From CAADGY01 sp900696665 (lineage in GTDB: Bacteria; Acidobacteriota; Terriglobia; Bryobacterales; Bryobacteraceae), in contig JAPSFM010000018.1 of the NCBI GenBank assembly GCA_035063885.1, forward strand, positions 1 through 64,000: a stretch of 64,000 bases of DNA, written 5' to 3'. Each line of letters opens with the position of its first letter. The stretch's first letter is position 1. Of the stretch, positions 52,478-61,521 are shown in pieces. The notes under the pieces were generated by a model, which searched no databases, was not told the origin of the DNA, and saw nothing but the letters and a program-made list of their open reading frames with translations. Made by a program: the position numbers and the translations under genes.

Positions 52478-55204
52478 TTAAAACGTGTATCGCAGACTCA
52501 CGTAACCGTTGATGCCCGGCGAGTCAAGTCCGGACCCGTGCACCCGGTAGCCTTTGTCGGTGAGATTCTGAAGACCGGCCACCACCCGCCAGCGCTCACC
52601 GAACGGCATGCCGGCGTGGAACCCCAGCGTGGCCCATCCGGCGGTGGAAAGATACAGCGGCACGCGCGTATTGTCGCCGGCGACGCGCACTCTGTTGATG
52701 GTTGCGCCTAGCGGCAGCACACGATCCTGGATCTGGCGGAGCGTCTCGCCGGTCGGAAGAAAAACCTGGCCTGTAGCGTCGAGATAGGAGGCGACGCGCG
52801 CACCGCGGAAGAAGTCCGCGATGTCCTGGCGGCGCCGTGATGCCCCGATGCGTTCATCGTCGCGGTCGCCTCCGCTAAGCCGCTCCTGCGCGCCTGATGC
52901 CGCGAAAGACGCCTCCATCCAGAACCGGCGGCCCGACGGAACATACCGGACCGAGAGCGAGCCCGATTGCGGGGGCAAGCGGCGTGCAAAACGGTTCGGA
53001 TTCAACTCTCGCCCCAGAATGTAGCTGTACCCGCCATCCAGCGACCAGCGGCTCGAGAGTGCATAACTGGCCAGCCATTCGAACCCGTAATACCTCGCCC
53101 TACCGTCGTTGACGAAAGCCTTCACGGCGCGCGGGTCGAAACCCGTGGCGACGGTCGCGACCCCGAGTTCGCTTTGCGCGGCGGTCTGCGGCAGGAGTGT
53201 TACCGGGTTGCCCGCCAGTTGAGTGGGAATTCCGTTCACCGGAAAAAGCAGCGTGCGCCGGACAATCGGGTCGTAAAGCTCGGCATCGAATAGCTGCACT
53301 CTGGTGTATAACCGCCGCGCCGTGAACCGAAGGCCAAATTCGTAGTTCATGAGCGATTCCGGCCGCAGTTCTCCAATGGGACCCCCTTTCGGCAGCGCAC
53401 CTTCTCCCGCGTCGCTGCTGAGCAGGGCTCCGGCCGGTATGGCTTCCGCCGCGGGAATTTCATAGCCGAGATCGTTCAGCCCGATTGCTCCAAGATCGTT
53501 CAGGTTAGGGGCGCGGAAGCCGCGGCTGACGAGTCCCTGAAGCCCGAAGATGCTCGTAAGCTGCCAGCTCACGCTGGTGTTGAACGTGACATCGCGAAAC
53601 CACTGCGACGATTCCGGCACACCGAACCGGCTCTCCTCCCGCGTGCGAAACCGGATTCCCGTCAGGCGCCCACCGATGCCGATGCGAAGACGCGACGGCA
53701 GGACTTCCACGTTGCTCTGGCCGAACAAACCGTAAGTGCGGTAAGTGGAGCCGTCGGGATAGAGCGGGCGCACGTTTTCGACCGTTGTGCGAACAGGATT
53801 CGTGATGTCCCGGTCAGACCGGATACGCTCATCGTAGACATCGCCGCCGAACGCCACAAACGCGCGATTCCCGAAATGTGTTGTCGCCTGCGACGAGTAG
53901 CCGTAGGCATCCACCCGGTTATAATCCCGCGTAATCGCATCCGTGAGGCGAAGGTTCTGGCGCAGCCCTCCGTCGGTCTGAGAGTTGATGGAGAACGTTC
54001 CGCTTAACGAATCCAGCGCTCCCAGGCTGAGCTTTTCGTACCGGGCATAAAAGAAATTCAGAGCCTGTGGTTCGAACGTCGATTGCAGCCGTCCCAAGCC
54101 GCCCAGCAGATCTTTGTAACTGTGTACTCCGTCCTGCACGCCGCGCTGATACCACAGGGAGACGAGTTGATCCGGCCGCGGCCGTGCCGCGAACTTGGTG
54201 TGCAATCCGTACTGGTCGAAGCCGGTGTCCTGCTGCCTGCCCCCCAGCAGGTCGTTGACAGTCTCCCGCGGCAGGCCGAAAAGCCGGTAGAAGACGTTGC
54301 GGGAATCGCCGCCGCTCCCCGCACGGACATCGTTGTAGCGGCGCCCGGAAGCTCCAAACAGCCAGGACACCCGCTCGGTTCCGAACGCCAAACGCGCGGC
54401 GGCCGACGCGGAAAGATCGGCGGTAGCGCCTGCGACCGCTACTTCTCCGTGGGTTGCGAGCGCGCCTCTTTCGGAGAAGCGCGGTTCCAGCGTAACGACG
54501 TTGATAGTGCCGCCAAGTGAATCGCTACCATACTGCGCTCCGGCCGGTCCCAGCAAAGCCTCCAGGCGCTGAGCCTGGCTCGGTTCAACGAACGCCAGGT
54601 ACTGGTTAGGTCCGGAGCGGAATGTCGAGTTGTTGAACCGGATGCCGTCTACAAGGTTCAGCACATGATAACCGGTGAAGCCGCGCAGGAAGGGAGACAC
54701 CTGCGCATAGGTGCTCTGTTGAACGAGTATTCCCGGCTCGTGCTCCAGCACGTTGCCGATTGTGGGAAGAGGCCTCGACTGCAACGCTTCAGAATCTTTT
54801 ACGATCGCGACGTAAGGTGAAAAAGCCGTTTCATCCACGGCGCCGCGCGTCGAAGACACCGTCACGTGCGTATAGACCGATTCCGGTTCGAGCGTGATGG
54901 TGGTTTCGCGTGTGACCGCCGTGTTGACGGCCAGTTCACGGGCGGCAAAACCGGGGGCTGCTACGCGCAAGTGGTAGATCCCGGACGGAATACCGTGCCA
55001 GACGAAGTGCCCCTCCGCATTCGTACGCGAAATGCCCAGCACCGCTCCTGCCGAGTTCTTCAGTTCCAGTTTCACGTCCGCAATGGCCGCGCCGGAAGAG
55101 TCGGTAACCAGCCCGGAGAAGCCGGGATGATGGTCACCCGAAAGCAGCGGAGTCAGGGCCACGAGAATGAGACACGAAAGAGCAGAAAGAGGATTCCAGG
55201 ACAT
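52478..55204 (-). CDS. TonB-dependent receptor with carboxypeptidase-regulatory N-domain
   Basis: 908 residues. Signal peptide (LSCLILVALTPLLSG) and a carboxypeptidase-regulatory domain (about 28-110) precede a canonical plug (NVLEHEPGILVQQS, FLRGFTGYHVLNLVDGIRFN, GSDSLGGTINVV). The barrel starts after about 250 and ends in VSLRYTF. Unlike the Oar-like receptor at 25747 it has a classical plug, so a small ligand such as heme, a siderophore or vitamin is more likely. It is divergent from a Gfo/Idh/MocA gene, across a palindrome, which suggests a shared regulator. Confidence 0.92.
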   Translation of the reverse strand: MSWNPLSALSCLILVALTPLLSGDHHPGFSGLVTDSSGAAIADVKLELKNSAGAVLGISRTNAEGHFVWHGIPSGIYHLRVAAPGFAARELAVNTAVTRETTITLEPESVYTHVTVSSTRGAVDETAFSPYVAIVKDSEALQSRPLPTIGNVLEHEPGILVQQSTYAQVSPFLRGFTGYHVLNLVDGIRFNNSTFRSGPNQYLAFVEPSQAQRLEALLGPAGAQYGSDSLGGTINVVTLEPRFSERGALATHGEVAVAGATADLSASAAARLAFGTERVSWLFGASGRRYNDVRAGSGGDSRNVFYRLFGLPRETVNDLLGGRQQDTGFDQYGLHTKFAARPRPDQLVSLWYQRGVQDGVHSYKDLLGGLGRLQSTFEPQALNFFYARYEKLSLGALDSLSGTFSINSQTDGGLRQNLRLTDAITRDYNRVDAYGYSSQATTHFGNRAFVAFGGDVYDERIRSDRDITNPVRTTVENVRPLYPDGSTYRTYGLFGQSNVEVLPSRLRIGIGGRLTGIRFRTREESRFGVPESSQWFRDVTFNTSVSWQLTSIFGLQGLVSRGFRAPNLNDLGAIGLNDLGYEIPAAEAIPAGALLSSDAGEGALPKGGPIGELRPESLMNYEFGLRFTARRLYTRVQLFDAELYDPIVRRTLLFPVNGIPTQLAGNPVTLLPQTAAQSELGVATVATGFDPRAVKAFVNDGRARYYGFEWLASYALSSRWSLDGGYSYILGRELNPNRFARRLPPQSGSLSVRYVPSGRRFWMEASFAASGAQERLSGGDRDDERIGASRRRQDIADFFRGARVASYLDATGQVFLPTGETLRQIQDRVLPLGATINRVRVAGDNTRVPLYLSTAGWATLGFHAGMPFGERWRVVAGLQNLTDKGYRVHGSGLDSPGINGYVSLRYTF

Positions 55205-55232
55205 GTCAGCGATAATTTAACAGCATACGTTC

Positions 55233-55254
55233 AACGTGCGTTTATAAACACGTT
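55233..55254. promoter_or_regulatory. Interrupted palindrome centred on GTTTATAAAC
   Basis: The core GTTTATAAAC (55240-55249) is a perfect 10-base palindrome. Flanks AACGTG on the left and ACGTT on the right extend it, with two extra bases on the left. It is the only strong dyad in the 98-base gap between the divergent TonB receptor and oxidoreductase genes and could be an operator for both. Confidence 0.45.
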
Positions 55255-55302
55255 TCAAAAAGTTACCATAAAATGCAGAGCACCGCCTTCAAGGAGGTAC
55301 AC

Positions 55303-56628
55303 ATGTCTGAGAGCGTTTCCCGGCGGAGATTTCTCGGGGCAGCGGCAAGTTCGGCGGCGCTACCCGCAACGGCACAATCGTACAGCCGTATCGTTGGCGC
55401 CAACGACCGTATCCAGATCGGACAGATAGGATGCGGCCACAGAGCTGCAGGACATTGGCGCATGCTGAAACTTTCCGCTGCAACCGATCCGAATTTCGAC
55501 CTCCGGAGCGTGTGCGACATCTGGTCCTTGAATCGCGAGAAAGCCGTGAATCATGTGGCAGAGATGTTCGGGAAGCGTCCCAGGGCCTACAAATATTCCG
55601 AGGAGATGTTGGCCGACCCGGAACTCGACGCGGTGATGATCGCCACCGGCGACCATCAGCACGCGCGAATTCTTGCCGAGGTGGTGCGGGCGGGGAAGGA
55701 TTGCTACTGCGAGAAACCAATGGCCAATACGCTCGAAGATGCTAAGCTGGCGCGCGATACGGTCCTTCGCAGCAAACAGGTAGTCCAGATGGGATCGCAA
55801 TGGCTCAGCGATCCGTATCAACATAAAGTCCGCGACATTATCCGCAGCGGAACGTTGGGAAAAATCGTCGCCATCGATCAGAGCTGGAACTTTAACGGAC
55901 CGCGCTGGCACGTGCCGTCGGATTCGAACGTAGCAGCCATCCGCGAGCAGGATACGGATTGGAAAAGGTGGCTGCTCGGACGCCGGCCGCGTCCATTTGA
56001 CCCGCGTGTGTATTTCGAGTTCCGCATTTTCAAGGATTTCTCCGGCGGCATTACGGACCAATGGTACAGTCATGGCTCCGGGCTGGTTCACTTCTATCTC
56101 GACACGTTCATTCCCGATGACACCGTTTCAAACGGCGGCATTTTCGCCTGGCATGACGTTCGTGAGAATCCCGACACGTTCCAGTGTGTGTCCACATTCC
56201 AGGAAAAGCAGGTGCTTTATACGTACAGCACGACGTTTGGAAACGGCTACGGTGATCACACTATCATCCGTGGAACGCGCGGCACGCTGTATTCTCCGGG
56301 CGGCGAGGGGAGCCCGCAATGGTGGTACGTACCGGAATCGAGAAGTGCCTGGCGCACAAATGTGGTATTTGACAGTGCGGTCCGATCCAAACCCGAACCG
56401 GTGCGGGTGGCGGGGGAAACGGAACTGGCGCCCGTGAACCAATCGGACGATTTGAAGTACCACACGGACGACTGGTTGCGCTGCATGCGAAATCGTAAAA
56501 CGCCGAACGGCAGCATCGAGACCGGGTTCGCACACTCCATCGCGGTCATTATGGCCACCCGCAGCTACCGGGAGGGCAGGAAGATGTACTGGGACCGGAC
56601 AAGGGAGCAGATCGTCACGTCCATTTGA
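55303..56628 (+). CDS. Gfo/Idh/MocA-family oxidoreductase with Tat signal
   Basis: 441 residues from the ATG at 55303, chosen because AAGGAGG lies 5-6 bases upstream; an ATG ten codons earlier lacks one. The twin-arginine signal SRRRFLGAAASSAALPATA is clear. The Rossmann domain (RIQIGQIGCGHRAAGH), the EKP motif (KDCYCEKPMANTLEDA) and a C-terminal beta-sheet domain follow. Exported relatives act on carbohydrates with tightly bound NAD(P). It is a paralogue of the protein at 43317-44669 in layout. Its coupling to a divergent TonB receptor suggests a nutrient role. Confidence 0.9.
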   Translation: MSESVSRRRFLGAAASSAALPATAQSYSRIVGANDRIQIGQIGCGHRAAGHWRMLKLSAATDPNFDLRSVCDIWSLNREKAVNHVAEMFGKRPRAYKYSEEMLADPELDAVMIATGDHQHARILAEVVRAGKDCYCEKPMANTLEDAKLARDTVLRSKQVVQMGSQWLSDPYQHKVRDIIRSGTLGKIVAIDQSWNFNGPRWHVPSDSNVAAIREQDTDWKRWLLGRRPRPFDPRVYFEFRIFKDFSGGITDQWYSHGSGLVHFYLDTFIPDDTVSNGGIFAWHDVRENPDTFQCVSTFQEKQVLYTYSTTFGNGYGDHTIIRGTRGTLYSPGGEGSPQWWYVPESRSAWRTNVVFDSAVRSKPEPVRVAGETELAPVNQSDDLKYHTDDWLRCMRNRKTPNGSIETGFAHSIAVIMATRSYREGRKMYWDRTREQIVTSI

Positions 56629-56654
56629 CATTTTCCATCGTACCGCTGTAGGAT
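56625..56654 (+). promoter_or_regulatory. Sigma-70 promoter of the padR-efflux operon
   Basis: TTGACA (56625-56630, perfect consensus), an 18-base spacer and TAGGAT (56649-56654). The -35 overlaps the stop codon of the preceding gene. The start point would fall inside the inverted repeat that follows. Confidence 0.55.
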
Positions 56655-56655
56655 C

Positions 56656-56680
56656 ATCGAAATCGGATTTCGTTTTCGAT
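56656..56680. promoter_or_regulatory. Nested inverted repeats over the padR start, probable autoregulatory operator
   Basis: Outer arms ATCGAAA (56656-56662) and TTTCGAT (56674-56680) are perfect complements around an 11-base centre. An inner dyad CGAAATC-G-GATTTCG (56658-56672) overlaps. The element covers the transcription start and the padR ATG (56679), so binding would block the operon. PadR proteins usually repress their own promoter from such sites. Confidence 0.55.
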
Positions 56681-56984
56681 GGCCGATAAAGACCTATACT
56701 CCGGGCTCATCCGGCTGCACATCCTGTATCACGCCTCGCGCGAGCCGATTTTCGGGCTGGGCATCATGGAAGAGTTGGCCCGGCACGGATATAAGATCAG
56801 CCCCGGCACTCTTTACCCGGTGCTCCATGGACTCGAGCGGAAAGGATACCTGCGTTCCAGAGAGGAGCGGAATGGCAAGCAGGCCCGAAGAGTCTATCTG
56901 TCCACCGCCAGGGGCAAGCGCGCGCTCGAACAGGCGAAGCTCAAGGTCCGTGAATTGTTTGGAGAATTGTTTGAGGAGGACTAG
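56679..56984 (+). CDS. PadR-family transcriptional repressor
   Basis: 101 residues, the short form of the family. The winged helix is typical: LYSGLIRLHILYHASREPIFGLGIMEEL, then ISPGTLYPVLHGLERKGYL and the wing RRVYLSTARGKRALEQ. PadR members bind phenolics or hydrophobic drugs and let go of DNA. It is the first gene of an efflux operon (TolC, RND pump, adaptor), which fits a drug- or phenolic-responsive switch. The stop is 7 bases from the next start. Confidence 0.92.
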   Translation: MADKDLYSGLIRLHILYHASREPIFGLGIMEELARHGYKISPGTLYPVLHGLERKGYLRSREERNGKQARRVYLSTARGKRALEQAKLKVRELFGELFEED

Positions 56985-56991
56985 CCTCCCG

Positions 56992-58365
56992 GTGTGGATG
57001 GGCCTTTTCTACGCGCTGTTCCTGGTTGCCGCCGCGCAAGCCCAGAGCCGGCTATCCCCGCTTACACTCGAACAGGCCGTCGCCACGGCGCTGGACAAGT
57101 ATCCGGGCATGCGGGTCTCCATCGAGCAGGTTTCGGCCGCGGCTGCACAGGTTGAGCTGGCTCGCACCGGGTTCCTTCCGCGCGCGGATTTCTTAGGCCA
57201 GATCAATCGCTCCACGCACAATAACGTTTTCGGCATGCTGTTTCCGCAGCCGGTGATCTCTCCCATTTCAGGACCGGTCCTACCGGTGCATTCGCTTGGC
57301 AGTGTTTGGGGAACCGCGGCCGGAGTGCTGGTGTCATGGGAGCCATTCGACTTCGGCCTTCGTAGCGCGGGCGTCAAAGCAGCGCGCGCGGCCCAGGCTG
57401 CGGCCGGCGCGCAGACCGGCGTGACCAGGCTGCAGGTCGCGGCCGCCACGGCCGATGCCTACCTGTCCCTGCTCGCAGCGCATCAGACTGTCCTTGCGGC
57501 CGAAGGCGGGGTTGAACGGATGCGCGTGCTGGAAACGGTGGTCGACGCCCTGGTTCAAAACGGGCTCCGGCCGGGCGTGGAGGCATCGCGCACCCGTGCC
57601 GGGCTGGCCGCGGCAGAGAACCAACTGATTCGCGCCCAGGAGGCCGTCGCGGTGGCCCGCGCGGCGTTGGCGAGTATGATGGGCGCCAAGGCGGCGGACA
57701 TCGTGGCGATGCCCGGCCCGATGTTGGAACTTCCGCCGGATGCAGGTCTCGCCGCGAGTTCCCCGGCGGCCCACCCGGTAGCTGTTGCGCAGAGCGCGTC
57801 CATTGCGGAGATACAGGCCAGGCGCCACGTGCTCGACCGGTCCTACTTCCCCAAATTCAACCTGCAGGGCACAACTTATGCGCGGGGTACAGGTGTTCAG
57901 CCTGACGGCGCCACGGGGGGTGCGGCGGCCGGGCTTGGCCCGAACATTCAGAACTGGGGTATCGGCATGACGGTGACGTTCTCACTCTTCGACTACTCTT
58001 CGCTCAAGGCCCGCAAACAGATTGAAGACTCCCGGCAGCGGTCGGCGCAGGCGCGTTATGAACAGATCATCCAGGACGTGGCGGGCGAAATCGCGCAGGC
58101 CAGCGCCATGCTCGATGGAGCGCGCCGGGTTGCCATGAATACTCCCATACAGTTGGAAGCCGCACGCGCGGCTGGGCGGCAGGCGATGGCGCGGTATAAG
58201 GCCGGACTCGGCGGCATCGTCGAAGTCGCCGATGCGCAGCGCCTGCTGACGCAGGCTGAAGCGGAGGACGCCCTCGCCAGGCTTTCGGTCTGGAGGGCGC
58301 TGATGAAGCTCGGCATCGCGCAGGGGGATCTGACTGAGTTTCTCCGGAAATCGGCGGGGAAGTAA
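56992..58365 (+). CDS. TolC-family outer-membrane efflux protein
   Basis: 457 residues from GTG at 56992 (or 455 from the ATG at 56998). GAGGAGGA lies about 11 bases before the GTG; the open frame continues upstream within padR but a signal peptide (MGLFYALFLVAAAQAQ) fixes this region. Two outer-membrane-factor repeats are visible: LSPLTLEQAVATALDKYPGM with the following helices, and the second at about 245 onward. TolC proteins form the outer-membrane exit duct for RND pumps. The stop is 6 bases from the RND gene. Confidence 0.92.
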   Translation: MWMGLFYALFLVAAAQAQSRLSPLTLEQAVATALDKYPGMRVSIEQVSAAAAQVELARTGFLPRADFLGQINRSTHNNVFGMLFPQPVISPISGPVLPVHSLGSVWGTAAGVLVSWEPFDFGLRSAGVKAARAAQAAAGAQTGVTRLQVAAATADAYLSLLAAHQTVLAAEGGVERMRVLETVVDALVQNGLRPGVEASRTRAGLAAAENQLIRAQEAVAVARAALASMMGAKAADIVAMPGPMLELPPDAGLAASSPAAHPVAVAQSASIAEIQARRHVLDRSYFPKFNLQGTTYARGTGVQPDGATGGAAAGLGPNIQNWGIGMTVTFSLFDYSSLKARKQIEDSRQRSAQARYEQIIQDVAGEIAQASAMLDGARRVAMNTPIQLEAARAAGRQAMARYKAGLGGIVEVADAQRLLTQAEAEDALARLSVWRALMKLGIAQGDLTEFLRKSAGK

Positions 58366-58371
58366 ATCAGT

Positions 58372-61300
58372 ATGTGGCTAGTGCTTAGTGCCCTTCGCCG
58401 GCCGATGACGATCGTCGTCGCGGTTCTTGCGGTGGTTTCGTGCTCAATGCTCGCCCTACGGCAAATGAAGGTCGATATCTTCCCCGAAGTAGGTTCACCC
58501 ACCATTTATGTCGCGCAGCCTTACGGCGGCATGGATCCGGCGCAAATGGAGGGCTTCATCACTTACTACTACGAGTATCACTTCTTCTATGTGTCGGGCA
58601 TTGAGCACGTCGAATCGAAGAACATACAAGGCGCATCTCTGATGAAGCTGGTGTTCCATCCGGGCACGAACATGAGCCAGGCTCTTTCGGAAGTAGTGGC
58701 CGCGGTCAACCGTTCCCGTTCCTTCATGCCTCCCGGCGCGGTGCCGCCGTTCATTGCGCGCGTGGACCCCGGCGGACTGCCGGTGGGAATGCTTGTCTTT
58801 TCGAGCCCGACTCGCGGCCTCGGAGAGATTCAGGACTTGGCGTTAAACCGCATCCGCCCGATGTTTGCGGGCCTTCCCGGCGTATCCGCCCCGCCTCCGT
58901 TCGGCGGAAACCAGCGGACCGTGGTGGTGAACCTCGATCCCCAGCGCATGCGCGCCTACCGGCTCTCCCCCGATGAAGCGATTGCGGCATTGAATGGTGC
59001 CAATGCCATCCTGCCTTCCGGCAACGTCCGTGAAGGCAGCCTGACGCGCATCGCCAGAACGAATGCCGTTGTGGGAGAGAACCTGCAGGATCTGCTCGAC
59101 ACCCCGGTGCGCACCGGTTCCGGGCCGGCCGTGTATCTGAGGGACGTCGGCTCCGTGGCTCTTTCAACCGACATCCTTTCCGGATATGCGCATGTGAACG
59201 GACGCCGGGCGGTGTACATTAACGTCACCAAGCGTGCCGACGCCTCTACTCTTGCGGTCATCAAACGGGTCCGCGAAGCGCTGCCGTCGTTTCGAAACCT
59301 GGTTCCGGAAGACATCAATGTGAGCTTGGAATTCGACCAGTCGGGCTACGTGAGCCGTGCGATTCGCGCGCTCGTAAACGAGGGAGTGCTGGGCGCCATC
59401 CTCACTGGCCTCACCATCCTGCTGGTCCTCCGGGACTGGCGCAGCGCGCTGATTGTCATTACCACCATCCCCGCCTCGTTGCTTGCCGCCGTGGTCTGGC
59501 TTTGGGCGGCGGGCCAGACCATCAACATCATGACGCTGGGGGGCTTGGCGCTTGCGGTCGGTGTGCTGGTGGACGAGGCTACTGTGGAGGTGGAGAACAT
59601 CCACACGCAGATGGCCGGCGGTCTTTCACGCGCGCGCTCGGTGCTGGATGCCGCGCAAAAAACGGCGCAGCCGCGGCTGCTCGCCATGCTGTGCATCCTG
59701 TCCGTGTTTGTGCCTTCGTTTTTTATGACCGGCCTCGGCCGGCAACTGTTCGTTCCGCTGTCGCTGGCCGTGGGCTTTGCGATGATCTCGTCCTACGTTC
59801 TGTCTACGACGCTGGTGCCCATCATGGCGGTAAGGCTGATGCGGAAGGAGAATCACCGTCCCGGCGACGCCGGGCTTCTTGGCACTCTCAAGCGGTTTTA
59901 TACCTGGTATTTGAGCCGTGTGCTTCGCTTTCGCTGGCCGCTGGCGGCGGTTTATGCCGCTACGTCCATCGGGCTTATTGCAGTGCTGGTGCCGCGCCTG
60001 GGGACCCAGATTTTTCCCGACGTGGATTTCGGGCAATTTCAACTGCGCTTGCGAGCGCCCACGGGAACCCGCGTGGAGCGCACGGAGACGATCGCCCTCA
60101 AGACGCTCGATCTGCTGCAACAGGAAATCGGTAAGGAAAGCATCGCCATCAGTACCGCTTTTATCGGCGTTCAACCGTCAAGCTATCCGGTGAACACCAT
60201 TCACCTTTGGACCGGCGGACCGCATGAGGCAGTGATGCAGGTTGCGCTTGCGCCGGGCGCGCGTCTACGTAGTGAAGAATTGAAAGAACGGCTAAGGACG
60301 CGGCTGGGCAAGGAACTGCCTGGCGTCGCCATTTCGTTTGAAGCCGGCGATATTGTCAGCAAGGTGATGAGCTTCGGCTCCGCAACGCCCGTCGAGGTGG
60401 CGGTGCAGGGGCCGGATCTGAGCGTTGCCCGGGTATTCGCGGACAAAGTGCATCATCAGCTCCAGCGGTTGCCATTCCTCCGCGACCTTCAGTATGCGCA
60501 GCCGATGGACTACCCGACGATGGACATTGCCATCGATCGCGACCGCGCGGGACAGTTCGGCCTCACCGTGGCGGACGTCGCCAGGTCGCTGGTCGCGGCC
60601 ACCTCGTCGAGCCGTTTCGTTTCGCCCAACTACTGGCGCGATCCCAAAACCGGGAACGCTTTTCAAATCCAGATCGAGATCCCGCAGCGCGATGTCTCGT
60701 CCGCATCCGATGTGCGCGGCCTGCCCGTTATGCAAAACGGCTCGGCCCGTCCGCTGGTGGGCGACGTAGCCAAGATCGGATATGGAACAGCGATGGGCGT
60801 GATCGAGCGCTACAACATGCAGCGCGTCGTTAGTCTCACAGCGAACCTGCATGGCATCACCGTGGGCGCGGCGCAAGGACAGATCGAATCCGCCATTCAA
60901 AAGGCCGGTGAGTTGCCTCGCGGCGTCAGTGTGGCTCTGCGCGGGCAGATCCCGCCGCTCGCTGAGACTCTGCGGGGGCTGGCGATCGGCCTGCTACTGG
61001 CCATAGCGGTCATCTACTTATTGCTGGCGGCGAATTTTCAATCGTTCCGGTTGTCGTTCGCCGTGCTGTCCACCGTGCCCGCCGTGCTTGTGGGAGTGTT
61101 TCTGATGCTGCTCGCCACCGGCACGACGCTGAACGTCCAATCTTTCATGGGCGCCATTATGGCCGTTGGTATTGCCGTGGCTAACGCTATCCTGCTGGTT
61201 TCGTTCGCGGAGTCGGCGCGGCGTGACGACCGTTCCGTTCTCGAAGCGGCGGTGGAGGGTGCGCGTGGACGCTTGCGCGCTATTCTCATGACCGCCGGCG

Positions 61301-61521
61301 CGATGATCGCCGGGATGATTCCCATCGCGCTCGCTTTCGGCGAGGGCGCGGAACAGACGGCGCCTCTCGGGCGGGCGGTCATCGGAGGGTTGCTGGTGGC
61401 GACATTCGCCACGCTGACCGTTGTGCCGCTGGTCTATGCGATTGTGCAGCGGCATGCTGGCTTACATTCCGATTCGCTGGATCCCACGGATCCGGCAAGC
61501 AGGTACTATGAAGGTGCTTAG
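58372..61521 (+). CDS. RND-family inner-membrane efflux pump
   Basis: 1049 residues, the expected size, with 12 membrane helices: one at the N-terminus (TIVVAVLAVVSCSMLAL), six in the middle (about 335-530) and the rest after about 850. Two large periplasmic loops lie between. The helix-4 proton-relay motif GGLALAVGVLVDEATVEVENIH is present with the Asp residue; the second half contains FMGAIMAVGIAVANAILLVSFAE. The N-terminal half (KVDIFPEVGSPTIYVAQPY) resembles heavy-metal or small-molecule members found in Acidobacteriota. Substrate unknown. The adaptor gene overlaps its last 14 bases. Confidence 0.95.
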   Translation: MWLVLSALRRPMTIVVAVLAVVSCSMLALRQMKVDIFPEVGSPTIYVAQPYGGMDPAQMEGFITYYYEYHFFYVSGIEHVESKNIQGASLMKLVFHPGTNMSQALSEVVAAVNRSRSFMPPGAVPPFIARVDPGGLPVGMLVFSSPTRGLGEIQDLALNRIRPMFAGLPGVSAPPPFGGNQRTVVVNLDPQRMRAYRLSPDEAIAALNGANAILPSGNVREGSLTRIARTNAVVGENLQDLLDTPVRTGSGPAVYLRDVGSVALSTDILSGYAHVNGRRAVYINVTKRADASTLAVIKRVREALPSFRNLVPEDINVSLEFDQSGYVSRAIRALVNEGVLGAILTGLTILLVLRDWRSALIVITTIPASLLAAVVWLWAAGQTINIMTLGGLALAVGVLVDEATVEVENIHTQMAGGLSRARSVLDAAQKTAQPRLLAMLCILSVFVPSFFMTGLGRQLFVPLSLAVGFAMISSYVLSTTLVPIMAVRLMRKENHRPGDAGLLGTLKRFYTWYLSRVLRFRWPLAAVYAATSIGLIAVLVPRLGTQIFPDVDFGQFQLRLRAPTGTRVERTETIALKTLDLLQQEIGKESIAISTAFIGVQPSSYPVNTIHLWTGGPHEAVMQVALAPGARLRSEELKERLRTRLGKELPGVAISFEAGDIVSKVMSFGSATPVEVAVQGPDLSVARVFADKVHHQLQRLPFLRDLQYAQPMDYPTMDIAIDRDRAGQFGLTVADVARSLVAATSSSRFVSPNYWRDPKTGNAFQIQIEIPQRDVSSASDVRGLPVMQNGSARPLVGDVAKIGYGTAMGVIERYNMQRVVSLTANLHGITVGAAQGQIESAIQKAGELPRGVSVALRGQIPPLAETLRGLAIGLLLAIAVIYLLLAANFQSFRLSFAVLSTVPAVLVGVFLMLLATGTTLNVQSFMGAIMAVGIAVANAILLVSFAESARRDDRSVLEAAVEGARGRLRAILMTAGAMIAGMIPIALAFGEGAEQTAPLGRAVIGGLLVATFATLTVVPLVYAIVQRHAGLHSDSLDPTDPASRYYEGA

